The position numbers and the translations under genes were made by a program. The notes under the pieces are model-generated. The model searched no databases. It was given only the letters and a program-made list of their open reading frames with translations, and was not told where the DNA came from. Of a stretch of DNA of 64,000 bases, positions 50,694 through 57,734 are shown in pieces. The first letter of the stretch is position 1, and each line of letters starts with the position of its first letter. Source of the DNA: PNON01 sp964387025 (lineage in GTDB: Bacteria; Chloroflexota; Anaerolineae; Anaerolineales; Anaerolineaceae); the NCBI GenBank assembly GCA_964387025.1, contig CAYLUZ010000005.1, forward strand, positions 248,001 through 312,000, written 5' to 3'.

Positions 50694-51926
50694 TTACTCT
50701 TTCAGTTCTGGATTAGTCGAGATTTGGATTGATGGATCAGCAGATTCAACCGACGGAACCGTCTGCAAAATGGGCTCAGCTTTCCCTATCAGATGATTCA
50801 ATCGCTCCATGCTGCTTGTTACCAAAGGCGGTGGTGGTTCATCCATTTCTACTATTAATTCCTTTAATCGTTCCTGCCGTTCTTTGATATCGGAAAGCTG
50901 AGCCGCATCTCCAGAAGCCAGGCGGTGAATCACCAGGCGGCTCCATAAAATTTGACAGACAACAGATAACGGAGGTGCAACGATAACACCGGCAAGACCA
51001 AATGCATCAGCCATGGTGATGAGTAAAATGACAGTCAAAATGGGATTATCCCATCCACGGTTAAAAAGGCGGGGTTTGACCCATATACGCATCGCAATTA
51101 AGGCGACCAACGCAAAGAGGCCTGTAAACAGGCTTACCTGTATACTGGTCATTAATCCCACCAATATCACAATTATTAAAGCCAGCGCTTCTCCAACCAC
51201 TGGTATCAGGCATGCCAGTGCTCCAGCCAACGCGAGCAATGCAGGATACGGAGATCCGAGTAACCAGGAACCAAGCCCAAATAGCAACCCCGCCAGGAGA
51301 CTTTGGATAATCTCACTGCGGATATAAGCACCAATGTCTGGTTCGACGGTACGCCAGACACCTCTTGCCTGACTACGTTGGCCTGATGGCAGAAGTGAAA
51401 GCCAAAGTCGTTCAAAATGGACTTGATTGATACTCCAATAAATACTTAAGAATAGAATGACAAAAATTGCACTCAGGACCCCGCCAACACCTTGAAAAAA
51501 GCCCAGCATTGCTGGCAGTACAAGCTGTCCCTGTTCGCCCGTCACAGCGTCGAATAGTTTACTCGGAGATGGAATCCTTGCAAATATTGTTTTTTGGAAT
51601 GTTGTGCCTTGAAGCCAACTCGGAACCAGCCAGGCATCCCTTACGGAGGCATTTTGGGAAATAGATTGAATTTCAGAAACAATCGTTTTGCCTGTAAGGA
51701 ATAATAAGAAAACGAAACTACCCAGAACCAGGATGTAAAGTAAGATCCAGATCATGCGAATCGCAAATTTCTGGCCGGCCAGCCGCTGTACCAGTGGACG
51801 AATAGCTGCTGCTAACGTGAGTGAGATCAAAACGTAAATAGCGACAGTTCGGAACTGCCATAGAATCAACAATGCCAGCAATGTGGTCATTACAGCCATA
51901 CCATAGATGGCAATTTGTTTCGTCAT
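50694..51926 (-). CDS. AI-2E family transporter (second copy)
   Basis: A 410-residue membrane protein with the AI-2E transporter pattern: an N-terminal helix pair, a central soluble helical region (about residues 80-150), and the C-terminal helices with LAGALACLIPVVGEALALIIVILV and ADAFGLAGVIVAPPLSVVCQILW. A cytoplasmic tail of about 70 residues (from DAAQLSDIKERQERLKELI) is an extra. Family members export autoinducer 2 or act as Na/H antiporters; here the substrate is unknown. It starts in a 4-base overlap with the previous paralogue. Confidence 0.9.
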   Translation of the reverse strand: MTKQIAIYGMAVMTTLLALLILWQFRTVAIYVLISLTLAAAIRPLVQRLAGQKFAIRMIWILLYILVLGSFVFLLFLTGKTIVSEIQSISQNASVRDAWLVPSWLQGTTFQKTIFARIPSPSKLFDAVTGEQGQLVLPAMLGFFQGVGGVLSAIFVILFLSIYWSINQVHFERLWLSLLPSGQRSQARGVWRTVEPDIGAYIRSEIIQSLLAGLLFGLGSWLLGSPYPALLALAGALACLIPVVGEALALIIVILVGLMTSIQVSLFTGLFALVALIAMRIWVKPRLFNRGWDNPILTVILLITMADAFGLAGVIVAPPLSVVCQILWSRLVIHRLASGDAAQLSDIKERQERLKELIVEMDEPPPPLVTSSMERLNHLIGKAEPILQTVPSVESADPSIQISTNPELKE

Positions 51927-53200
51927 GACTCACCGGAAGTGTTAACCTGTGCTAGTAAAGTTTCAAGGTCGGTGGTAATTGATTCAATTTCGTCCATCAC
52001 TTGATCGATCTGCTTGATCCTGTGATCATTACCGCCTTTTTGAAGACGGGCCTGTCTGCGAAGACCATTCACCAGATCATTTGCATCATTCCGTAACCGG
52101 CTGGCTATGTCCCGTCCTGGTGTAACCTCCTCCGGTTCAATGGCTACTGGATGAAAGATAAAGCGATCAAGTAATAGCTGTATAATGGCGGCGATCGGAA
52201 TGGCCATGAGCGCCCCCGCAATTCCGAAAAGGGAGCTAAAGGCAAAAATTGCCAGAAGGGAAACGAATGGATTAACTCCTACTGCTTTCCGCATGACACG
52301 CGGCACCAGCAAACTATTTTCAACTTGTTGAATAATGATCGTGGCGACAACTACCCATATCAACTTGGTGGGTGATATGGATAATGCAATTACCGCAGCT
52401 GGGATGGCGCCTAAAAGCGGACCAACCATTGGAACAGCCTCAAGAACTGCTGCAACCAGGGCTAATACCAGGGCATTAGGCAATCCAATGATCAAATACG
52501 CAATTAAAGCCAGGACACCTATGATCAGGCATAGGATGCTTTGTCCGGCAATATAAAAACCAACTTTTGCTTCCATTGAGGAAATCAGATCGCTGTAGCT
52601 TTTACGGTGATCTTTAGGGAACAGCAGCAATATTGCCTGTATACTCTTTGGTCCTTCAAGTGTCCAGTGAAAAGCCAGGAGCATAATGGCAGTTGCGACA
52701 AAGAGTACCCTCACTGCCAGGGATATATAATCCAGGGCCTGCGTAGCAGAAGCAAGGATCTGTTCTCCCGATTGCTGCACAGGTTTCAAACCCGGTAATA
52801 CGTTCGGTAGAAACTCACTCAAACGGACGACAAACTGATTGGGGAAATGAACCATCCAATCGCGCAGTCCCTGGTAATAACCCGGTACAGCTGCAGCAAC
52901 AGTTATTCCCTGGTCCAGTATCAGTGGAAATAACAGTAAAACGAAGCCAACTAACAGGAATAAAAGGAGAAGAAAAACAAGTATGACCCCGGCCATCCGC
53001 GGAAGGCCCAGGTGGTGCAGCCAGGTAACGACTGGTCTGATCACCGTGCCCATTACGATGGCAATAAATAGAATAAAGACAACCTGGTAAAACCGAAAGA
53101 GCAGCCAAAAACCGGCGGCAATTAATACGATAACAAGTGTTGCCCACACAACCCGTCTAAAGGTCCAGGGGTTCTGTTGTGGTGGTATGGATAATTCCAA
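51923..53200 (-). CDS. AI-2E family transporter (first copy)
   Basis: A 425-residue paralogue of the following gene: the N-terminal RRVVWATLVIVLIAAGFWLLFRFYQVVFILFIAIVMGTVIRPVVTWL, AVLEAVPMVGPLLGAIPAAVIAL, and SSLFGIAGALMAIPIAAIIQLLLDRF are typical. The C-terminal tail (from PGRDIASRLRNDANDLVNGLRRQARL) is a cytoplasmic coiled-coil-like region. Two adjacent AI-2E genes suggest a heteromeric complex. It is the first gene of the envelope operon that runs to the PAP2 gene. Confidence 0.9.
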   Translation of the reverse strand: MELSIPPQQNPWTFRRVVWATLVIVLIAAGFWLLFRFYQVVFILFIAIVMGTVIRPVVTWLHHLGLPRMAGVILVFLLLLFLLVGFVLLLFPLILDQGITVAAAVPGYYQGLRDWMVHFPNQFVVRLSEFLPNVLPGLKPVQQSGEQILASATQALDYISLAVRVLFVATAIMLLAFHWTLEGPKSIQAILLLFPKDHRKSYSDLISSMEAKVGFYIAGQSILCLIIGVLALIAYLIIGLPNALVLALVAAVLEAVPMVGPLLGAIPAAVIALSISPTKLIWVVVATIIIQQVENSLLVPRVMRKAVGVNPFVSLLAIFAFSSLFGIAGALMAIPIAAIIQLLLDRFIFHPVAIEPEEVTPGRDIASRLRNDANDLVNGLRRQARLQKGGNDHRIKQIDQVMDEIESITTDLETLLAQVNTSGES

Positions 53201-53300
53201 GTCGTCCCTATTCTTTCAATCGCTAAATAATATTTAGCAAAAGGTAATCATTCTTTATTCTGATCTAGCTGAACCTACATGTAATACTCACACTGATCTC

Positions 53301-53738
53301 TTAATTCCCATTGGGTTCCGAAATTTCCTTCAAAACTTCAGCTGTTTTTTCTGGTTGATTGACCCGTACTGCCACATCTGCCTGAGCAATGATCCCCAGT
53401 ATCTTGTTATTATTGTCAACGATTGGAATGCGGCGTAATTGATGTTCGGACATCGCTGCCAGGGCTTTCTGAAAGTCATCGTCAGCATGACAGGTCACTA
53501 CTTTGTGAGTCATTACTGCTTCGACTTTTGTTGACTTGGATTCGCGGCCTTCTGCCACGATCTTCATAGCAAGATCCCTATCAGTCACGATTCCAACCAA
53601 CTTGCGGGTTTGTTCATTTTCGATCACCGGTATCGAGCCAATGTTTGTCTGTTTCATCATTTCTGCAACTTTGACAACATTATCGGATGGTAAGCAGCAT
53701 ACCGGGTTTTTAGTCATAACTTCTTCACACTTTTTCAT
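53301..53738 (-). CDS. Two-CBS-domain protein
   Basis: A 145-residue protein with a tandem pair of CBS domains (a Bateman module): CEEVMTKNPVCCLPSDNVVKVAEMMKQTNIGSIPVIE...LVGIVTDRDLAMKIVAEG and VEAVMTHKVVTCHADDDFQKALAAMSEHQLRRIPIVDNNNKILGIIAQADVAVRV. These bind adenine nucleotides. Stand-alone versions are often stress-linked. AAGGAG precedes the ATG. It lies between the envelope operon and the second stress module. Confidence 0.92.
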   Translation of the reverse strand: MKKCEEVMTKNPVCCLPSDNVVKVAEMMKQTNIGSIPVIENEQTRKLVGIVTDRDLAMKIVAEGRESKSTKVEAVMTHKVVTCHADDDFQKALAAMSEHQLRRIPIVDNNNKILGIIAQADVAVRVNQPEKTAEVLKEISEPNGN

Positions 53739-53852
53739 GTTATTCTCCTTTTTTCTCTAACTTTTTTGCTCGGCTATCACATTCTTTCATTTTATTCATC
53801 ACAAGACGTTGATAGCCAGACTTGTCGAAATAATATCAAATTGGATAATACT

Positions 53853-53951
53853 AAACGATCAGGTTTCCAACTGATCTCATTAAACCGAAGGCGAATAAAT
53901 AATCCATTATTAGTTCACCTGGCTGATCGCTTAGTCGCCTGATCGTTTTTT
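53853..53951. other. Possible structured RNA or complex terminator
   Basis: AAACGATCAGG at 53853-53863 is repeated in inverted form, CCTGATCGTTT, at 53938-53948, followed by further T residues. AGGCGA and TCGCCT form an inner inverted repeat. Together this suggests a folded element of about 100 bases rather than random sequence. No ORF is present. Confidence 0.35.
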
Positions 53952-54017
53952 AATATTGCCAGTTGAATCTGCCTACTTCTTCAACTGGTTACAACTGGCC
54001 GCCAAATATCGAAAGGG

Positions 54018-54176
54018 TTATATCACCTTCAATAGGTTTAATATGATCAGGATGACGGCGATTACGATCAGAACATGAACCCAATTACCAGTCCGGGGAA
54101 AGCTTGAACTGATATTCCGGCCGAAAAAGCCGAGTGCCCACAAAACGATTAAGATTACTATGATAGTCCACAACAT
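54018..54176 (-). CDS. Lmo0937-like 52-residue membrane peptide
   Basis: The ORF reads MLWTIIVILIVLWALGFFGR, then NISSSFPRTGNWVHVLIVIA and VILIILNLLKVI. It has two helices around a short polar loop; the LWALGFF...GNWVHVLIVIAVI..IL pattern is that of lmo0937-type small membrane proteins. GAAGGAG precedes the ATG. It is the last gene of the second stress module. Confidence 0.85.
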   Translation of the reverse strand: MLWTIIVILIVLWALGFFGRNISSSFPRTGNWVHVLIVIAVILIILNLLKVI

Positions 54177-54682
54177 AAGGTTTCTCCTTCTAATACTTAT
54201 ATTCTTTGGATACCACCTGATATTTACTTCTGGTGGTAGTTGACCTAACGGTCATTTCCGATAAAGACCCCTCCCTTGCACCAGGTTACTGCCTTTGCTG
54301 TAATCCGGTGAAACATCAAGAATATTACTTTTTGGGTTGGAATCTCATATTTTTCTTTCCATTTGATCAATGCCCTCTTTTCATTAGATGATTGGTCACC
54401 TGGTCAATTATGGTATCTTAATAAAACCGGGTTTCTTTATTCATCTTCTGATAGTGCAAAGATTTTCATTAGTATTTTGATGAAGAATCCCCTGACCGAA
54501 TTTAAGAATATTACGTGGATGGGAGGGCTGTAATGATCTTGTTTGTAGATATCTACTGTGACGTCCATTCTGTTTCCTATTCTTCGATGCAGTTAAGAAT
54601 TCATCGTGACAATCAGTATTCAGGTCCGTTTCTTCTTCAAAGTCAAAAATTCTTGCCCACTGTTTTTTAAATTATGCCTGGT
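54177..54682. other. Long AT-rich gap with no supported gene
   Basis: About 500 bases between the lmo0937-like peptide and the second GlsB gene. It contains a small TGACC/GGTCA inverted repeat at about 54240-54253. A 45-codon ORF starting at 54533 (+) has no ribosome-binding site or known motif. No terminator, tRNA or further gene is convincing. Confidence 0.4.
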
Positions 54683-54937
54683 TTATCTCCTGTGCCTGAT
54701 AAAGTGTACGATCGCCAGAAGGATCACTGATCCCAAAAGCGTGACCAGCATGGTTGGAATTGTGATTGCGTCATTGATCGTTCCAACTTTGAAGATTGGA
54801 CTCAGGAAGTAGCCAGCCAGGAATGCGCCAACGACTGCAACGACGATATTGATCAGTAAGCTGGAACGGTCGTGCATGATTTCTGTAGCGACCCATCCGA
54901 TTACCGCGGCAACGATTAGGTATATAAGCAGGTTCAT
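54683..54937 (-). CDS. GlsB/YeaQ/YmgE-family membrane protein (copy 2)
   Basis: An 84-residue paralogue of the protein at 38034, identical over long stretches (for example INIVVAVVGAF and GYFLSPIFKVGTINDAIT), with only conservative changes (L/I, N/S, F/I, V/I). AAGGAG precedes the ATG, and the same CACGGAATACCGTG element lies 30 bases upstream. The close identity and shared leader mean a recent duplication or gene conversion. The module around it differs from the first one. Confidence 0.92.
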   Translation of the reverse strand: MNLLIYLIVAAVIGWVATEIMHDRSSLLINIVVAVVGAFLAGYFLSPIFKVGTINDAITIPTMLVTLLGSVILLAIVHFIRHRR

Positions 54938-54967
54938 TTTTTATCTCCTTTGTAATTGATTACTTTT

Positions 54968-54981
54968 CACGGAATACCGTG
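54968..54981 (-). promoter_or_regulatory. Palindromic leader element shared by both GlsB genes (copy 2)
   Basis: Second occurrence of TTTTCACGGAATACCGTG, 30 bases upstream of the GlsB start. Sequence on either side of the block differs from copy 1, so the block itself seems to be selected. Confidence 0.55.
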
Positions 54982-55052
54982 TGTTTGTTTCTGGTACATC
55001 ATAAAGATATTTTTTCATCTGAAAAGCAACGTCATCTCCCAAATAACAGGAT

Positions 55053-55190
55053 CTATTTCTTCGCAGAGCTATGATATACGCTTGACATTGGAACGTAGAT
55101 TCGTTTCTTTTCTGCCTGAACCATCCGGCTGGCAAACCAACCGACGACAGCCCCGGCCGAGAGCCAAATAATGAAATTAAACAGGTTCAT
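55053..55190 (-). CDS. 45-residue GlsB-like N-terminal membrane peptide
   Basis: The ORF reads MNLFNFIIWLSAGAVVGWFA then SRMVQAEKKRIYVPMSSVYH and SSAKK. The first 25 residues resemble the N-terminal helix of GlsB-type proteins (MNL..YLIVAAVIGWVA), after which a basic cytoplasmic tail replaces the other two helices. AAGGAG precedes the ATG. It may be a truncated paralogue or a distinct single-helix protein. It sits between the YggT-like and the GlsB genes. Confidence 0.7.
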   Translation of the reverse strand: MNLFNFIIWLSAGAVVGWFASRMVQAEKKRIYVPMSSVYHSSAKK

Positions 55191-55227
55191 TAGAAATCTC
55201 CTTTTGTGTTGGTAACCAATACAGCGC

Positions 55228-55737
55228 CTATAGTGACCGCGGTATTTGTGGATCTGTACGCTCAGTTACTGTGGTTTGGCTGGTGGCTCCATTGGGAGCT
55301 TGAGTTGTCGTACGTGTCTGGCTTACACCTAATGGTGCCTGTACAGGTGTATGTTCAGCGACCATCGTCTGATTTACTGTCCTTGCTCCACGCGGGCGAT
55401 AGAAAACTACATATACAACCCGCTCAAGAGCCCAGAATAACAGAGCATATATGATCATTGCCAGGATGGTTGATATTTCCAAAACCATGCCATCAGCTGA
55501 TGGTGCAGGGAACAAAGATGCAAAAGGTGCCACGAATATTCCGCTGACTCCATAGAGGAGTGCAGCAAAGGCATTATTCGCGTTGACACCGATCAATTTA
55601 AAGACCACCCTCAATGCCAGCCCGGCTTCAAGCAGCACCAATAGCAGCCAGATAATTTGGGTAGCTTTAAATGTTGCAAACCGCATTTCTTTACCTTGTT
55701 CATGTTCTGTGGTTCTTACTTCTTTATAGTCTGTCAT
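55228..55737 (-). CDS. YggT-like membrane protein
   Basis: A 169-residue protein with three hydrophobic segments: TQIIWLLLVLLEAGLALRVVFKLIG, NAFAALLYGVSGIFVAPFASLF and LEISTILAMIIYALLFWALERVVYVVF. The order R...LL.N..A...LL...SG....P...L and the following segment is like YggT-family proteins fused to a polar Gln/Thr-rich tail. It starts in a 4-base overlap (ATGA) with the CsbD gene. Function unknown. Confidence 0.8.
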   Translation of the reverse strand: MTDYKEVRTTEHEQGKEMRFATFKATQIIWLLLVLLEAGLALRVVFKLIGVNANNAFAALLYGVSGIFVAPFASLFPAPSADGMVLEISTILAMIIYALLFWALERVVYVVFYRPRGARTVNQTMVAEHTPVQAPLGVSQTRTTTQAPNGATSQTTVTERTDPQIPRSL

Positions 55738-55925
55738 TTTGTCCTCTTTTCGATTTCGTCTTCGGCCTGCTGTTGGGTATAACCATATTTCTCCTGTAAA
55801 AGGCCGGTTAATTTATCCAGATTGCCATCCACTTTTTCCAGATCGTCATCAGTAAACTTACCCCACCATACTTTTGCCTGGCCGCGCATTTGTTTCCACT
55901 TACCCTGAAAAATATTGTTGTTCAT
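55734..55925 (-). CDS. CsbD family stress protein (copy 2)
   Basis: A 63-residue CsbD protein: MNNNIFQGKWKQMRGQAKVWWGKFTDDDLEKVDGNLDKLTGLLQEKYGYTQQQAEDEIEKRTK. It is shorter than the copy at 38343 but shares the core pattern. AAAGGAG precedes the ATG. It overlaps the YggT-like gene and follows the YqjD-like gene, placing it in the Dps-led stress operon. Confidence 0.92.
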   Translation of the reverse strand: MNNNIFQGKWKQMRGQAKVWWGKFTDDDLEKVDGNLDKLTGLLQEKYGYTQQQAEDEIEKRTK

Positions 55926-55959
55926 TTTTTCTCCTTTTAACTTCTCATCAATTCGAGTT

Positions 55960-56388
55960 TTAATTAGTATGACGGGAGGGTTTAAGTAAAATACCCAGGA
56001 AAAATCCTAAAGCCAGGCCAAGTGATATAACCACCCATGGGTACTTTGCAGCACTTTCACTGAAACCACCGGGGATTTTATTGACCATTTCCTGTGCTTT
56101 ATCATTGTATTGGTTCATACCTCGTTTAACGTCCTTACTCACTGCTGCCGCAGCTCCTGTCACGGAATCTTTTACGTTACCCGACATCTTTCCGAACTTT
56201 TCACTGAATTGAGTGACACCTTCTTCCGCCCATGAAGTAAGATCTTCCTTTGCCTTACCAGCGGCCTGGTTGACATCATCTTCAAATCTGCTTAATCGAT
56301 TGGAAGAATCGCCCACAAGCACATTTATGTCCTTGATAATTTTGTCTGCATCCTTGCGGACTTTATTATTTAATTGTTGATCATTCAT
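55960..56388 (-). CDS. ElaB/YqjD/DUF883-like membrane-tethered protein
   Basis: A 142-residue protein with an amphipathic, charged helical body (NKVRKDADKIIKDINVLVGDSSNRLSRFEDDVNQAAGKAKEDL...) and a C-terminal transmembrane helix (YPWVVISLGLALGFFLGILL) ending in KPSRHTN. This is the layout of YqjD/ElaB proteins, which tether ribosomes to the membrane in enterobacteria in stationary phase; whether that applies here is unknown. The ATG at 56388 overlaps the end of the dps gene by 8 bases; longer starts in the dps frame are not supported. Confidence 0.8.
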   Translation of the reverse strand: MNDQQLNNKVRKDADKIIKDINVLVGDSSNRLSRFEDDVNQAAGKAKEDLTSWAEEGVTQFSEKFGKMSGNVKDSVTGAAAAVSKDVKRGMNQYNDKAQEMVNKIPGGFSESAAKYPWVVISLGLALGFFLGILLKPSRHTN

Positions 56389-56938
56389 CTTTACCACTTC
56401 CTTTCTGGCTTTCGCCATAAACAGGTTCATTTTCGATAATGGAACGAAGCATCCAAGCCATCTGTTCATGCAAGCGGATCTTTTCCACCAGCATATTAAA
56501 TGTGCCTTCGTCTTCATATTCCTCAGTACATTTTCTTGCATCCTCACGCAAGAATCGGATAACGGTTTCATGGTCTGCCAACAGGTGCATAATATCTGGA
56601 ACACTACCGGGCTGTTCTTCGAGCCGGGTATGTTTCAGATATTCATCGAAGCTGCCAGGCGTTATACCACCCAATATACGGGCACGTTCTGCTATCTCAT
56701 TACAACTATGGTTGAGCTGTTCGTATTGGGTTTCAAACAGGTTATGCAGTTCCAAGAAATCAGGTCCGGTCATATTCCAATGAGCATTGCGAGTTTTTAA
56801 TGTCAGCACAGTTTCGTCGGCAAGGGTTTTATGGAGGATTTCCACAACTGGGTCGCGAGCATCGCTACCCAAGCCGATATTCGGTTGGATGAGGACCCGC
56901 AACTTTGGATTGTGGCCGTTGTTACGAATAAGATCCAT
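56381..56938 (-). CDS. Dps-like ferritin-family protein
   Basis: A 185-residue protein. The Dps ferroxidase motif is visible in TLKTRNAHWNMTGPDFLELHNLFETQYEQLNHSCNEIAERARILGG (His, Asp and Glu ligands). The N-terminal extension (about 30 residues) and C-terminal SQKGSGKDE differ from classical Dps. It should store iron and protect DNA from oxidants. It is the first gene of the second stress module. A short gap of about 110 bases separates it from the OmpR-type regulator gene. Confidence 0.92.
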   Translation of the reverse strand: MDLIRNNGHNPKLRVLIQPNIGLGSDARDPVVEILHKTLADETVLTLKTRNAHWNMTGPDFLELHNLFETQYEQLNHSCNEIAERARILGGITPGSFDEYLKHTRLEEQPGSVPDIMHLLADHETVIRFLREDARKCTEEYEDEGTFNMLVEKIRLHEQMAWMLRSIIENEPVYGESQKGSGKDE

Positions 56939-57048
56939 GTAGCTTCCTTTCAGTAGATGGATTTTTCCTACAATACCATCCTATTCGAAAGGGGCTATCT
57001 TTGTCCCTAATACAATCTATAAAATATCTAAATAATTATGGGGGGTGG

Positions 57049-57732
57049 TTAGAAGATTTTTTTCGAATGCATGTTGTAACCCATACCGGGAACTGTTTCC
57101 AGAAGTTCACTATAATCCCCGAGTTTTTTGCGCAAACGGCCTAGATAAGTATGCAAATAATGACTGGATCCGCGGTACTCCGGACCCCAAACTTCTGTTA
57201 AAAGCTCATCGTGTGTCAGGATGGCATCCAGGCGATGAGTCAATTCAGCGAGGATCGCGTACTCGGTGCGGGTGAGGTGAAGATCCTCTTCGCCTATGAA
57301 AACACGGCGTGCTTCCAGATCAATTTTAAGATCACCGATTTGAATTCTTTTATCTTCGGTTTTCGCTGTAACGTAAGAACGACGCAGGAATGCCCGTACT
57401 CTCGCCAATAATTCTTCCTGTCCAAACGGTTTGGTCACATAATCATCTGCCCCGGCATCCAGCGCAGCAACCTTAAGATCCTCTTCCAACCTGGCACTTA
57501 ATATAATGATAGGAATATCCGATCGAGACCGGATCCATTTGCACACATCGACACCTGAGAGACCGGGTAGGATCAGATCAAGCAGAACCAGGTCCACGGC
57601 AACTTCTTGAAATAAGGCGATCGCTTTATGGCTATCCTCCGCCTCAGTGACCGTATAACCGCGTTTCATCAGGTTGACCTTTACCAGTTTGCGTATGCTG
57701 GGGTCATCTTCAACAATTAATATATTTCCCAT
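57049..57732 (-). CDS. OmpR-family response regulator
   Basis: A 227-residue regulator. Receiver: ILIVEDDPSIRKLVKVNL, phospho-Asp in LVLLDLILPGLSG (about residue 51) and Lys in DDYVTKPFGQEELLARV. Winged-helix DNA-binding domain: LHLTRTEYAILAELTHRLDAILTHDELLTEVWGPEYRGSSHYLHTYLGRLRKKLG..ELLETVPGMGYNM. The resemblance is to KdpE. The ATG at 57732 is two bases after the kinase stop, so both are one operon; longer starts within the kinase gene are not supported. Confidence 0.93.
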   Translation of the reverse strand: MGNILIVEDDPSIRKLVKVNLMKRGYTVTEAEDSHKAIALFQEVAVDLVLLDLILPGLSGVDVCKWIRSRSDIPIIILSARLEEDLKVAALDAGADDYVTKPFGQEELLARVRAFLRRSYVTAKTEDKRIQIGDLKIDLEARRVFIGEEDLHLTRTEYAILAELTHRLDAILTHDELLTEVWGPEYRGSSHYLHTYLGRLRKKLGDYSELLETVPGMGYNMHSKKIF

Positions 57733-57734
57733 TA

